This document shows positions 1 through 11,312 of a stretch of DNA of 64,000 nt, in pieces. The DNA is from Hemerocallis citrina. Taxonomy: Eukaryota; Streptophyta; Magnoliopsida; Asparagales; Asphodelaceae. The position numbers were made by a program, and so were the translations under genes. Location of the stretch: contig CM030361.1 of assembly GCA_017893485.1 (NCBI GenBank), forward strand, positions 142,910,941-142,974,940, written 5' to 3'. Position 1 is the first letter of the stretch. Every line of letters starts with the position of its first letter. A model generated the notes under the pieces. It was not told the origin of the DNA and did no database searches. It saw only the letters and a list, made by a program, of their open reading frames with translations.

Positions 1-443
1 TGTCATGTAAATTAAGTAATTTCATTAAGGATCAAGTGCACGATCACGACACGACATCATTAAGATTTCGCCCCTTACTGTAACTGTTATGTGAACAAGT
101 TTGTGATTTGTTAAGAAATGAGAATCGTTATACTGTTTCTGGCATAGAGAGGATGGCCATGTATAATTATCGTCGGTTGAATAAACTGACGTACCCACAG
201 TTTTGTATGCAGGTAAATTACATGTTAAAGAGAAATGGATGCATAAATATTTTTCCATGTTGTTGTACATTTATGTAAATGTTGTAAATTTTTACTTCCG
301 CTGTGCAAATGAAAAGTGTAATGTATGATGTAAACTCTGATGTAAAGTGAAAGTTTAAATTTCTTGTAAAATTGTACTAAAGAAAGTGAAAAGATCCTGT
401 AGAACATCTCGAATTCAGTGTGTTTGGGATTCGGGGCGTTACA
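1..443 (+). repeat. 3' end of a long LTR (same family as the solo LTR at 36366-39652)
   Basis: This stretch aligns by eye, nearly base for base, with 39211-39652. Shared landmarks are a TGTCATGTAA start, a motif around the sequence CATAGAGAGGATGGCC, CTGACGTACCCACAG, and the terminal GGGGCGTTACA. The terminal CA is at 442-443 and is followed by CTAAG, a possible target duplication whose partner lies left of the window. Whether this is a solo LTR or the 3' LTR of a full element cannot be decided from the window. Confidence 0.85.
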
Positions 444-713
444 CTAAGAATGAGATTTAATAAGGAGAGATGTGGCGAAGGGCAGGGTGAACCGGACGGA
501 GAGATGAAGGGGGTGTTGGAGAGGAAGCATTGAGGCGGTTGAGGATAGCGGAGATGTGGGAGATGAGGGAGGAGTGGAAGGCATTGTCGGAGAGTGTGAG
601 GATTTGAAAGGGGGGGGGGGGGGGGAATGAGGTGGATCGGGGTCTGGGTGTTGCTGGTTAGTAAGTACATAAAGACTAGACTGTGTGCACGTATTTTTTA
701 GGATAAATTTCAC
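444..713 (-). pseudogene. Possible exon fragment, unknown product
   Basis: GC-rich sequence unlike its AT-rich surroundings, with open minus-strand frames interrupted by a 16-nt G run (610-625). One frame gives an amphipathic-looking stretch beginning LTLSDNAFHSSLISHISAIL and closing with a stop just before the LTR end at 443. Another frame is proline/serine rich. I do not recognise the product. It may be a captured or truncated host exon or chance composition. Confidence 0.25.
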
Positions 714-929
714 TAAACTATACCCTTAAAGAGGTAATTTCTCTAAATTCTCTCTTTTTTTTAGAAATTCATATAATTTTATAAGTCCCTCAAAATTATT
801 TTAGTCTGTGCAATTTATGCAGGGTGACACTAGTAAACTTTACGGTCTTTGAATCCACAAGAGTTTTCTCAAATGTACAAGCAGATAAATTGAAGAAATA
901 TTTTCTTTTTTTTATATTAAAACTAGTAA
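714..929. other. AT-rich spacer, nothing recognised
   Basis: Low-complexity AT-rich DNA with poly-T and poly-A tracts. I see no coding potential, terminal repeats or RNA gene here. Confidence 0.5.
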
Positions 930-1960
930 AATGCATTCATGCAATGCCAAAAAAAAAGAAATTAAAAGTGAAAATGCCAAGTTTCATCGTTATTTGGAAA
1001 AAAAAATTTATATGCCACTTTTCAAAACTATTTGCAGAAAGATGACAGTTGCCAAAGTATTTGCGCTCGTGGACAACAACTAAACTCGTCGTTCCCAACG
1101 GCGAGTTTAGTTGTTTCATGCTCGTCGTTGGAACACAGCGAGTGTAGCTTTTTTTTTTAGAAACTCGTTGTTCCCAATGGCGAGTTTAGTTCAAAATTTT
1201 CTTCATGAACGGCGAGTTTAGTTCAAAATTTTCAATGAAGACTCGCCATTCCCAACGACGAGTTTGGTTCAAAATTTTTAATGAAGAATCGCCGTTCCCA
1301 ACGGCGAGGACATTTATACTAGACTCGCTGTTGGGAACGGCGATTTGAGTTCAAAATTTTCAATGAAGACTCGTTGTTCCCAACGACGATGACATTTACA
1401 CTAGACTCGCTGTTGGGAAGGGAGGGTTTAGTTCAAAAAAAATTTTATGGTGTTTTTTTCGAAAATTTACTAAGTTAAACAGAATGTTTCACTTTCTGTG
1501 AAATTTTCTACATCCTCGCCGTTCTCAACAACAAGTCTAGTATAAATGTCCTCGCCATTGGGAACGGCAAATCTTCATTGAAATTTTTGAACTAAACTCG
1601 TTGTTCCCAACAGCGAGTCTAGTATAAATGTCATCGCCATTGGGAACGTCGAGTCTTCATTGAAAATTTTGAACTGAACTCGCCATTGGGAAAGACGAGT
1701 TTCTCAAAAAATTAGTACTAAACTCGCCATGTCCCAACGGCGAGCATAAAACAACTAAACTCGTCGTTGGAAATAGCGAGTTTAGTTATTGAGTCCACGA
1801 GCGCAAATATTTTGGCAACTAACTGTCTTCTTTCTGTAAATAGTTTCAAAAAGTGGCATTTAAAAAAAACATTCTGTTATTTGGGCAAAAAATTATGAAC
1901 TTTTTCCGACTCTTTTGTTTCTTTAATTTCACTTTCTTTTGCTTCGGCATATATTCACTA
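930..1960. mobile_element. Large foldback element with internal repeated palindromes
   Basis: The two ends are inverted copies. The left arm carries ATGCCACTTTTCAAAACTAT, then GACAGTTGCCAAA and TTTGCGCTCGTGGAC (about 1012-1075). The right arm carries GTCCACGAGCGCAAATATTT, TTTGGCAACTAACTGTC and AAAAAGTGGCAT (about 1790-1860). Between them a short palindromic word of the type CTCGCCGTTCCCAACGGCGAG, with sequence variants, recurs about ten times in both orientations, spaced by TTAGTTCAAAATTTTCAATG-like linkers. The whole ~1 kb can fold into one long hairpin. There is no transposase. It could be a foldback or Mutator-type MITE. I could not fix the outer ends or a target duplication. Confidence 0.75.
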
Positions 1961-2263
1961 AAAATAGTAAATAAGAGATATACAACCCCGAAGTTTCCGG
2001 TGGCTACAATTATAAATTATGGTCTTAATCACATACTAAATGAGCTTTTTAAATACGTATTCTACTATTCAATCATTTTGTGTTGGTGGTGCAATATATT
2101 TGGTGATGCAATGACGCATAAAATAACACATTTTTTAAAACTCTTGCAATGAATCAGTCAGTAACACTTCTTTCAAGTTATACTCCAACTAGTATCATAC
2201 ACGTGCACACGTGCACGTGGAAAAAATTGAAGGATAATGAAAAGGGTAAAAAGAAAATAATTT
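1961..2263. other. AT-rich spacer, nothing recognised
   Basis: No coding or terminal-repeat signal apart from a short CACGTG-rich word near 2200-2220 (three overlapping CACGTG/GTGCAC words). Confidence 0.4.
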
Positions 2264-2424
2264 CCAAACCAATCCACTTTCGAAAATATTTACAAAACAG
2301 GTCCACTTTCGAAAATATTTACCCAAGTTAGTCCATAATTAAAAAAAATAATTTTCAAACTGACCCACTTTCAAAAATATTTACCAAACAGATCCATTTT
2401 CGAAAATATTTACCAAAGTAACCC
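2264..2424. repeat. Short tandem repeat, ~28-bp unit, about five imperfect copies
   Basis: Variants of CCACTTTCGAAAATATTTAC recur at about 2274, 2302, 2363 and 2391, with a weaker copy near 2330. They are separated by AAACAGGT/AAGTTAGT-like linkers. Confidence 0.7.
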
Positions 2425-2452
2425 AACCCGTGCGTTGCACGGGTTGGGTTAC
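2418..2452. repeat. Perfect 16-bp inverted repeat with 3-nt loop
   Basis: The arm GTAACCCAACCCGTGC (2418-2433), loop GTT and the exact reverse complement (2437-2452) form a 35-nt perfect hairpin. The core CCCGTGCGTTGCACGGG is the type of stem seen near the 3' end of plant Helitrons. Here it lies beside a Helitron-like 5' end (2468-2486, minus strand). Confidence 0.9.
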
Positions 2453-2489
2453 TCTCTAAGGCCTTCTCCCATTATAGTATTAGAGATAA

Positions 2490-2674
2490 CTAGTAATTTA
2501 CACGTGCGATGCACGTTTTAATAATTTAAAAAAATAAAAATAAAAACTTTTGAGGTAGGGAGGATTTGAACTGGAAACTTACTTTATATTAATTATGTAC
2601 GTGCGTTGCACATGTTGGTAGAATGACAAAATGACAAATGACACTAAGGCATTCTCCCATTATAATATTAGAGA
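2490..2674 (-). mobile_element. Short non-autonomous Helitron-like unit
   Basis: Read on the minus strand it starts TCTCTAATATTATAATGGGA (2674 downward). It ends in CTAG (2493-2490), with the hairpin ACGTGCGATGCACGT (2502-2516) eight bases before that end. The flanking bases are A and T, as expected for Helitron insertion between A and T. It is 185 bp and has no coding capacity. A second 5' end of the same kind lies directly to its left at 2468-2486. Confidence 0.65.
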
Positions 2675-2800
2675 TTAGAGATAGATTAATTTTTTTTTGC
2701 TTCAAATTGAAAGAATAATAATCTTTAGGGTAGGTTTGGTATGCGGATTGGAGGGGGGAATACTTATCTTCCCTCCTCCATTCCCTTATTTGGTAAAACA

Positions 2801-3148
2801 CAAGGGTGAATGATGGAATATCACACAAAATTTACCTTAATTTTCTAATAGCACCCAAAGTTGTTCATTTACCCAAATAGCACCTGAAGTTTTTATAATT
2901 GGACCAAATAACACCAGCCGTTAAATTTTCAGTTAAGTTAATGGAATATTCCTCAAATATATCTCTTAAACGGTTTAAACTCGTTAAGAGGCTTGTGAAA
3001 TATCGAAATTGTCCTAATCTCCTTATACAAATGACGATTGTTATTTGGTCCAATTATAAAAAACATCGAGTGTTATTTTGGTATTAGAAAAACTTTTGGT
3101 GCTATTTAGAAATAAAGGTAAATTTTAGGTGCTATTTCATCCTTAACC
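2801..3148. mobile_element. MITE-like element with ~120-bp terminal inverted repeats
   Basis: The left end (CAAGGGTGAATGATGGAATA, then AATAGCACCC and ATAATTGGACCAAATAACA) is mirrored by the right end (TTATTTGGTCCAATTATAA, then GGTGCTATTT and TTTCATCCTTAACC). TAAAACA flanks both sides (2794-2800 and 3149-3155), possibly the core of a longer, mutated duplication. There is no transposase. The long inverted ends suggest a Mutator-type non-autonomous element. Confidence 0.7.
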
Positions 3149-3330
3149 TAAAACATAAACATATTTTGGGAAGGAATGGTCTTTCCTCTAGGAAACAAAA
3201 TCACCAATTTTATTCCCCAAAATATGTGGGATTGCTCTATTCCCTAGTATCTCAATCCCTACAAAACTGGAAACAGACTATTATGTACATAAATTTTTAT
3301 CATTATTTCCTTCTATACAAAACAATTTTT

Positions 3331-3418
3331 TTTTATAAAAACAATAATGCCACACCTAAGGTTGTAAATGATTAGGTTGTAGACGAGGGTGTAAGTGTGG
3401 CATTATTGTTATAAAAAA
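3331..3418. mobile_element. Small hairpin MITE
   Basis: TTTTATAAAAACAATAATGC followed by CACAC is inverted at 3394-3418 as GTGTGGCATTATTGTTATAA. The element is under 100 bp. A related GCAATAATG word occurs near 13980. Confidence 0.6.
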
Positions 3419-3662
3419 TAAAATCTTCCAATTTGAATTCATATTAGTTTGATGATAATTATATTTTCATAGCAATGTTATATATGCATGTGCATGTGAA
3501 TTAACCATAACTCAAAAGTTTGAGTTGTGTAATTTATAGACAAACTAGCTTAAATAATCTAATCTCAGCCACAGATTTTTAAGTGCGAGTTATACTAACC
3601 ATTTATTTCTAATTACAAATCCAATTACCATAATATTCTCAAACTTCAAAATTATTTAGGAC

Positions 3663-3677
3663 ATAATTATTTACGAA
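3663..3677. repeat. Left target-site duplication of the RTE LINE
   Basis: ATAATTATTTACGAA is repeated exactly at 11681-11695, right after the LINE tail. This brackets the LINE and its nested copia element. Confidence 0.9.
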
Positions 3678-3989
3678 CTAACTCCGTCATTGTCTGTCCC
3701 AAGCCAGAAATCCGGCCACAAATCAGGTAAGGAGGAGGATTACATTAGGCAGTTAACAACCAGCACAAAACTTTGTCAAATCCTATGAACATGAATCCTA
3801 ATTATACACACAAATGCTAGGGCATTCCCTGAAAGCAATGCATTGTGCCTGTCTTCGGGTGCTTCAAAAAATGTGCAAGGGTGTCGCATTGGCGCTCGGG
3901 TGCGGTGAAAAATGGGCAATGTTTCATGCACCAATCTGGACGTGTGCGGGTAAAGAAACTAGTCCAGAAAAACAGGCTTAGGTTAGCGA

Positions 3990-4760
3990 CTTGGAATATA
4001 AGAACATTGACAGGGAAATGATAGAATTAGTAGATACCATGATTAGGAGAAATATTAGTATAGCTTGTTTACAAGAAACAAAGTGGGTAGGAGAGAAATC
4101 TAAAGAGATCGGTGTTTTTTAAACAATAGTATCTAGGTAAAATTAGAAACATAAATGTAGTAGGAATTTTAGTAGATAAGAAATTCAAAAGAGATGCAGT
4201 AGGTGTTGATAGGAAAGGATATAGAACAATACAAATTAAGCTTGTATTAGGGGGAGACATAATTAATATCATTAGTGCTTATGCACCCCAAGTAGGATTA
4301 GATGCACAAGGTAAAAAAAAAGTATTTGGAACATATCCTTATATGAGAAATTGTTTTTATAGAATGATATTTCAATGGATATGTAAGAGAAGATAATATG
4401 GGATATGAGATGGTGCATGGAGGACATAGATTTGGAAATAAGAACCATGGTGGAGAAGCTATATTAGATTTTTTGCCTTCTTATGATCTTATACTAGCAA
4501 ATACTTATTTTAGGAAGAGCAAGGAACATTTGATAACATTTCAAAGGGGGACAAATAAGAGGCAGATTGATTTTTTTCATCACTCGAAAGGTGGATCGCT
4601 TGACATGTAAAGATTATAAAGTTATACCGGGAGAGTGTTTAACCTCAAAACATAGATTAATGGTGTTGGATGTTAAGATTGGGAAACACATATGTGCGAG
4701 GAATGTGACTAGGAACCTAAGAATTAGGTGGTGGAACTTGAAGGAAGAGAAACTATAGTT
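3990..4760 (+). pseudogene. RTE endonuclease domain (degenerate)
   Basis: This is an apurinic-endonuclease-like domain that would nick target DNA for the LINE. Visible motifs are SIACLQETKWVGEKS (about 4055-4100), INIISAYAPQVGLD (about 4262-4305), ILDFLPSYDLILANTYF (4457-4513), RGTNKRQIDFF (4549-4580) and SKHRLMVLDVKIGKH (about 4645-4690), which corresponds to the catalytic DHR block. In that block the family's usual aspartate reads K. Reading frame changes near 4120, 4310 and 4590, with several stops. Confidence 0.8.
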
Positions 4761-5339
4761 TTTTAAAGATAAAGTTCTTAAAGGAGCATCATGAAATTGG
4801 GAAGGAAAGACAAGTATGATGTGGACTAAAATGTCTACGTACATAAGAGAAATTTCAAATGAGGTACTTGAAGAATCTAAAAGTAGAGGGTTGCTAAATA
4901 AAGAAATATGGTGGTGGTAAGAAGAAATCCAAAATACTGTGAGAGAAAAAAGATCAACCATCAAAATATGACAAAAGAGTATAAATAAAAAGAATTTGGA
5001 GATATATAAGACTGTTAGAAAAGAAGTTAAGAAAGCGGTAAAAGATGCAAAAGAAAAAAAAACTTATGATGATTTATACACAAAATTAAGAATAAAAGAA
5101 TGATACAATAACATTTATAAGCGTGTTAAACAAAGTGATACGAAAACAAAAAATCTGGATACAATTAAGTGTAGTAAGAGCGTTGATTCAAGAGTCTTAG
5201 TAAAAGATGAGAAAATTAAATAAAGATTGTGAAATTAATTTGAGAAGTTATTAAATGAAAATATTGTGGATAACTAAAACATAGATGACTCGAGGGAGAG
5301 TCGAGAGCATATATTTATCCATAGAATTTGGACATCGGA

Positions 5340-6660
5340 GGTTAGAAATGCTTTAGGAAGAATGAAAATAGGAAAATCTTTAGGATCGGATGGTATACCC
5401 ATTCAAGTTTGGAAGAGTCTTGGGGATGTAAGGGTTGGCTAACAAAATTATTTAATAAAATTTTGAGGGCTAAGAAGATGCCAGATGAATAGAGAAAGAG
5501 TATTTTAATACCTATATATAAAAATAAAGGAGATATACAAAGTGGCTCCAACTACCGAGGGATTAAATTAATGAGTCATACGATGAAAATTTGGGGGAGA
5601 GTGATCGTACATAGACTGAGACTAGAAACTACAGTGTCTAAAAATCAGTTTGGATTTATGCCTAGGAGGTCAACAATGGAAGATGTTTATGTGCTGAGAA
5701 TACTTGTGTAAATATATAGGGAGAATAAGAAAGATCTACATATGGTGTTTATAGATCTAGAAAAAGCATATAATAAAGTCCCTAGAGACATAGTATGGTG
5801 GATGTTAAATAATAAAAGAGTGACTATTCGGTATATTGATGTAATTAAGGATATGTATGAAAGGCCAAAGACAACAATTAGATCAACTACAGGAGAGGCC
5901 AGTGATTTTTCTATTACAGTATGTTTACACCAAGGTTCAGCTTTAAGCCCCTACCTCTTTGCTTTGGTCATAGAAGAACTGATGTGATGAATACAAGATA
6001 AGGTGCCTTGGTGTATGCTTTTTGTCAATGATGTCGTCTTAGTGGACGAGACTAGAGCAGGAATTAATGCAAAATTAGAATTGTGGAGAGAAACTTTGGA
6101 AGTTAGAGGCTTTAGAATAAGTAAGAGTAAAACAAAGTATATGGAGTGTAATCTTAGTGATATTTGGAACACAACTGAGGAAGTAATGAAGCTTGATGTT
6201 CAAGAGATACCTAAGAAATACTGTTTTCGATATTTAAGCTCAATTATACAAAGATATGGGGAGATTTGTGAAGATGTTATGCATAGGATCCAAGAAGGGT
6301 GGCTTAAGTGGAGAAGTGCCAGTGGTGTTTTGTGTGACACGTATACCTTTAAAGTTGAAGAGAAAATTTTATAGGATGACTGTTAGACCATCAATGATAT
6401 AGGAGCCAAGTGTTGGGCAATAAAGAAACAACATGTTCAAGAAATGAGTGTAGCGACGATGAGGATGCTAAGATGAATGTGGTAAAACCAGGAAGGATAG
6501 AAATAGAAACGAGCATATACGAGACATGCTAAAGGTAGCTCCTATCCAAGATAAGTTTAAGAGAATTGCCTTAGGTGGTTTGGACATGTCACACGTGGAC
6601 CTAATAGTGCCCCCATTAGAAAGAGTGATTTGATAAGTATTGAGGGTAGAGTTAGGGGTA
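5340..6660 (+). pseudogene. RTE reverse transcriptase domain (degenerate)
   Basis: Recognisable RT blocks: LGSDGIPIQVWKSLGD (5380-5428), YKNKGDIQSGSNYRGIKLMS (5517-5575), NQFGFMPRRSTMEDVYVLRI (5644-5703), MVFIDLEKAYNKVPRDIVWW (5742-5801), QGSALSPYLFALVIEEL (5932-5982). The catalytic box reads FVNDVVLVDE (about 6020-6050), where the family has FADD. The second block position is changed to V and the first catalytic aspartate to N, so the copy is inactive. In-frame stops occur at 5709 and 5985. Weak C-terminal homology continues to the copia insertion. Confidence 0.85.
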
Positions 6661-6661
6661 G

Positions 6662-6666
6662 GAGAA
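6662..6666. repeat. Target-site duplication of the copia element (left)
   Basis: GAGAA, repeated exactly at 11515-11519. Confidence 0.85.
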
Positions 6667-6867
6667 TGTTAAAATATAGTAAGTGCTATTGTGTATATTC
6701 TGTTTCCTAATCTATAGAAAACAGATTCTCCAAATCTCTCACCCCTCAATCTTCTCTCAATCTCCTTTCTTCTCCTCCAAGAATGTAATCCTTATATATA
6801 GATGTATACAGTAAATAATAAAAAAGAATAAGAATAATAATTATTTCCCCCAAATCTGTTTTCAATA
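6667..6867 (+). repeat. Copia 5' LTR
   Basis: Begins TGTTAAAATATAG and ends TTTTCAATA, directly followed by the primer site. A TATATATAG box lies near 6793-6802. The end is TA rather than the usual CA, and the 3' LTR shares this end. Confidence 0.9.
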
Positions 6868-6880
6868 TGGTATCAGAGCC
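6868..6880 (+). promoter_or_regulatory. Copia primer binding site
   Basis: TGGTATCAGAGCC, complementary to the 3' end of plant initiator methionine tRNA, abuts the LTR. Confidence 0.92.
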
Positions 6881-6898
6881 TGAAAAGATCTATGCTAG

Positions 6899-7870
6899 TT
6901 GAAGAAGAAGAAGGAGGCGTCAGATCCAACCTTCTTCTTACTCCTCTTCTCTGATCCCCTCTGTCGCACTCGATCCCGACAACCACCAAGCCCCTACCGA
7001 CCGCCGATCGCTACACCCGATGAAGCAGCCACCGATCCCGACCACCTCCTTCCCGTCAACTGCCCCGACTCCCGTCCAACTCAAACTCCCGTCGACATCC
7101 ACTGTCCAACCAAATCCCGACCACCTATCAACCTGATCTCCTCAAGATCTCGCCGCCAGCCACCGCTCGAAGCCACCACTTAAAACCTTCCACTTCAGTC
7201 GCCGCCAGTTACTCGCCGCTAGTCACTGCTCGAAAACTACCAGTCGCCACTAGTCGCCAATCAAAACCAGTCGTTGCAAACCGATCAGTTCACAAGATCT
7301 CTATGATCAGCAACCGTCAAATGAGATCAGATCCAAAAATTTTGTGTTGTTTGCTGTTGTTTGTCAAAGACCAGATCCCTCTCCTTCAATGTCAGATTCT
7401 CTGGTATCATTTGGGAAGCAGTTTGCTGCAAGATTCTCCTCATCCAGTTTGCTAAAAGATATTCCTCATCCAGTTGGTTCTCTGGTATCGTTTGGCACAA
7501 CAAGATTCTCTTCATCCAGTTTGGGGAGCAGTTTGCCTCTGTGTTGGTCGGTGTTTGCTGTTCGCACGTGCTATTGTTGAAGCATAGTTGATTGCACGTG
7601 TATTCATCTTCGTTGATTGTGCGTGTGTTCACCATGCCCGTTGTTTTGCTCTTGTCGTTGTTCTTGCTGTACACGTGTGTGTACATGGGTTACACGTGTT
7701 ACGGTGTGCACGTGCTACTGTTGTTGTTAGTAGTGCTTGTTGTGTTGCTATTTGCTGTTCTTCACCATGGACCAATACTCCCGCATGAGTCAAGGAAGTG
7801 TACTCATTGTGGCAAGATCGGCCACACGAAAGCTCGTTGTTATAAGATTGTCGGCTATCCGGAGAACTGA
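6899..7870 (+). pseudogene. Copia gag remnant with zinc knuckle
   Basis: The first part encodes proline-rich, low-complexity sequence with a partial internal duplication (about 7392-7460 and 7478-7540, both carrying CTCTGGTATC and CATCCAGTTTG). I see no gag core domain. At about 7796-7860 the frame reads KCTHCGKIGHTKARCYKIVG, a C-X2-C-X4-H-X4-C nucleic-acid-binding knuckle. A stop follows at 7868. The duplication probably replaced or expanded a deleted gag region. Confidence 0.7.
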
Positions 7871-7879
7871 GATCATAGC

Positions 7880-9400
7880 ATGGATATTCGGAAGAAGACT
7901 TGCAATCAACCCACTGTTGCAGTTGGAGTTGCTGATCGTGCTGCTGTAGGTAATGATGGTAAGGTTTTTAATATTTCTGCCTATATTATGAATAATGCAA
8001 GGATAATTGATTCGGGTCCTACCGACCATATGACTTTTGATTCTAGACAAGTCCAAAATTTTCAACCTTCCACCAAATCAACTGTGTCAACTGCCAATGG
8101 TGATCCTGCCACTGTTACTGGCGAGGGTTCCATACCTCTCACAAACAACCTAACCTTAGATACTGTCCTAGTTGTGCCATTCTTGAATTTTAATCTGTTA
8201 TCGGTTGCTCAAATAACTACTGCCTTACATTGCATTGTAGTCTTTTGGTCTTCACATTGTGTGTTTAGGGATATTCGGACTCGAAAGACGATTAGTTATG
8301 GCGTTAGACACGGGAAGCTCTACTACCTGGATTTAGAATCTTAAAGTTCAAGCAAGTTGACTCAAGCTCTAAGTGTGGAAGGATCCGAAGGTGAGAAGAA
8401 GAAATCAGATATTTGGCTATGGCATCGATGCCTAGGGTATGCTTCTTTTGGTTATTTGAAGAAATTATTTCCAAGTCTATTTTTGAAGATGGATATTTAT
8501 GTCTTTCGGTGTGATGTGTGTGAACTCACAAAAGGTCACCATGTCTCGTTTCCCCCAAATCCAAGTAGAAGCTCTCTTCCATTTATGATTATTCATTCTA
8601 ATGTTTGGGGACCATCTAAAAACACTACGTTTGGAGGAGCCAAATGGTTTATGACATTTATTGATGACTGTACTCGTATGACCTGGATTTGTTTGATGAA
8701 GTTAAAAAGTGAAGTTAGTGGCTTGTTTTAGAAATTTCACATGCATGTTATGACTCAGTATAAATCACAAATTCAAGTTTTTAGGAGTGATAATGGCAGA
8801 GAATACCCGAGTTCGAATTTGCAATAATATTTGGTGGAATACGGAATTGTTCACCAGACTACATGCTCATATACACCACAACAGAATGGGATTGCAGAAA
8901 AGAAAAATAGATACTTGCTCGAGGTGGTCCGTGCTACTCTTATCCATGGAAATATGACACTCATTTATTAGGAGGAAGCCCTTGCTTCTGAAGCATACTT
9001 AATCAATCGAGTTCCCTCTAATATCCTAAACTTCCTCACAACATTTCAAGCATTAAGTGAAGCTTTGAATGCACCAAAAGTTGTCAACTTGCCACCTCGA
9101 GTGTTTGGATGTGTTGTATTTGTTCATCTTCATCAACATGAATGTAATAAGTTAACTCCTCGAGCTGTCCGATGTATGTTTGTGAGATATGCACGGGATA
9201 TGAAAGGGTATCGGTGCTATCACCCACCAATTCAAAGGATGTTTGTGACTATGGATATTGTGTTCCATGAAGATGAGATGTATTTTTCCTCTGAGGTTGA
9301 ACTTCAAGGGGAGTACCGAAGTGAAGTTCAAACTCTTGCCTATGATGAAGTGGTTACCATTCGACTGAACAATCGAATATAAGGGAAGAAAATCTGGATG
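7880..9400 (+). pseudogene. Copia protease, GAG-pre-integrase and integrase (broken)
   Basis: Protease: IIDSGPTDHM (about 8006-8035) is the DSGA-type active site with A changed to P. The pre-integrase zinc region begins WLWHRCLGYASFGYL (8414-8458) and continues with CDVCELTKGH (8512-8541). The integrase core follows: FMTFIDDCTRMTWI, FRSDNGREY (near 8785) and YTPQQNGIAEKKNR (8870-8912), so the catalytic D, D and E positions can be seen. In-frame stops lie at 8342, 8729, 8824 and 8968. The region ends with the typical FGCVVFVH and KGYRCYHP blocks (9104-9225). Confidence 0.88.
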
Positions 9401-9769
9401 TAAGTAGTGACGATCACTCGAATGAAGATTTGGTTGAGGAAGGAGATTTCCACGAAGAAATGCAATCAATGTCGAACCTCTATGAAGATGAGCCATCTCT
9501 ACCACCAGCACCGTCAGAACCATCTCCACCACCAGTACCATCAGATCTATCTCTACCCCCAGCAGAATCCCAAAACCAATCGTCATCATTGTTCGAAGCT
9601 CCAAGAAGAGAACTCCCAAACCGTACTACTAGAGGTATCCTAAAACCCATTTATGAGCCTAATCCCACTAGTAAAGTCAAGTATCTCATGATTTATTATG
9701 TGTCCACTCACCGATTGTCTGAATCAAATAAGTCATTTGTGAACTAATTAGTTGTTGTATCTATTCCTA

Positions 9770-11305
9770 ACAGTGTACAGGAAGCCTTAGCCGATCCAAG
9801 GTGGAAAGCAGCTATGGATGAGGAGATGAAGTCCTTGAAGAAGAATGGGAGTTGGGAGATAGTCGAGTTGCCAGCAGGGAAGAAGCCGGTAGGATGCATA
9901 TGGATTTATACGGTGAAATATAAGTTGGATGGTTCGATAGAGTTGTACAAGACAAGACTGATTGCCAAAGGGTACACTGAAACTAATGGAATTAATTATG
10001 ACGAAACATTTGCACCTGTGGCAAAGTTCAACACTGTTCGAGTTCTATTGTCACTTGCTGCAAATTTTGACAGGACGTTGGAGCAATTTGATGTGAAGAA
10101 TGCCTTTCTGCATGGGGAATTGACAAAAGAGGTTTATATGGATCTACCACCAGGATCAAATAGACCAGTCTAATACAGTAAAAAAGTGTGTCGGTTGAGG
10201 AAGGCACTATATGGTCTCAAACAGTCGTTAAGAGCTTGGTTTCGGAGGTTTACAAAATCTATGAGGAAATTCGGATATTGTCAGAGTAATTCAGATCATA
10301 CCCTATTCCTGAAAAGGAAAGAATGTAAGATTACTGCTCTCATTATATATGTGGATGATATGATAGTAACTGGGAATGAATCCGGAGGAGGGAATGACAT
10401 TAAAGAGCTACTTGTCACAAGAGTTCGAAATGAAGGATCTTGGCTCTTTGAGATATTTCCTTGGTATTGAAGTTTCTCGCTCGAGAAAGGGTATGTTTCT
10501 GTCTTAAAGAAAGTATGCTCTTGATTTATTGAAGGAAACTGGAATGTCTGCTTGTCAGCCGATTGGTACACCGTTAGAAGAAGGGCTGAAACTTTGCAAC
10601 GAATCTGATCATGTGCCTTATGATAAGGAAAGATATCAGAGATTGGTTGGACAACTGATGTATCTTGCGCATACACGGCTAGATTTATCATATGCTTTAA
10701 GTGTGGTAAGTCCGTTTATGTATGCACCTCAGGAACATCACATGGATACAGTGATGAGAATTCTGGGATACATTAAGTCTGCTCCAGGAAAAGGGGTCCT
10801 ATTTGCGAAATATGGTCACTTGAAGGTTGAGGCATATACTGATGCTGATTTGGCAGGATCTATAATTGATAGGCTCTCCACTTCAGGATACTTCACCTTT
10901 GTTGGAGGAAATCTAGTTACATGGAGAAGTAAGAAGCAAAATGTTGTTGCACGTTCTAGTGCAGAGGCTGAGTATCGCGGAGTAGCTCTAAGTATAGCGG
11001 AAGCTTTATGGATGAAACTCTTGTTGCAGGACTTAGGCTGTGGTCCGAATAAACCTATGAAGGTGTATTGTGACAGTCAAGCAGCATGTGATATTGCCAT
11101 CAATCCTGTTCAACATGATAGGACGAAGCATGTAGAGGTGGATAGATTCTTTATCAAGGAGAAATTGGATGAAAAAGTAATTGAGATATCTAAAGTGAAG
11201 TCAGAAGATCAGCTCACAGATATCTTGACCAAGGCAGTTTCGAATCGACTCTTTTTGAAATTTGTTGACAAGTTGTGCATGTTCAATATCTATGCACCAA
11301 CTTGA
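9770..11305 (+). pseudogene. Copia reverse transcriptase and RNase H
   Basis: RT starts near DPRWKAAMDEEMKSLKKNGS (about 9795-9855). It shows ARLIAKGYT-type (here TRLIAKGYTETNGINYDETF), QFDVKNAFLHGEL (10084-10122), YGLKQSLRAW (10210-10239) and an intact YVDD catalytic box (about 10348-10360). A stop at 10171 and a frameshift near 10405-10420 break it. RNase H runs in an uninterrupted frame 10529-11305 with YTDADLAG, SSAEAEYR and CDSQAA (the D, E, D catalytic positions) and ends just before the 3' LTR. Confidence 0.92.
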
Positions 11306-11312
11306 AGGTGAA

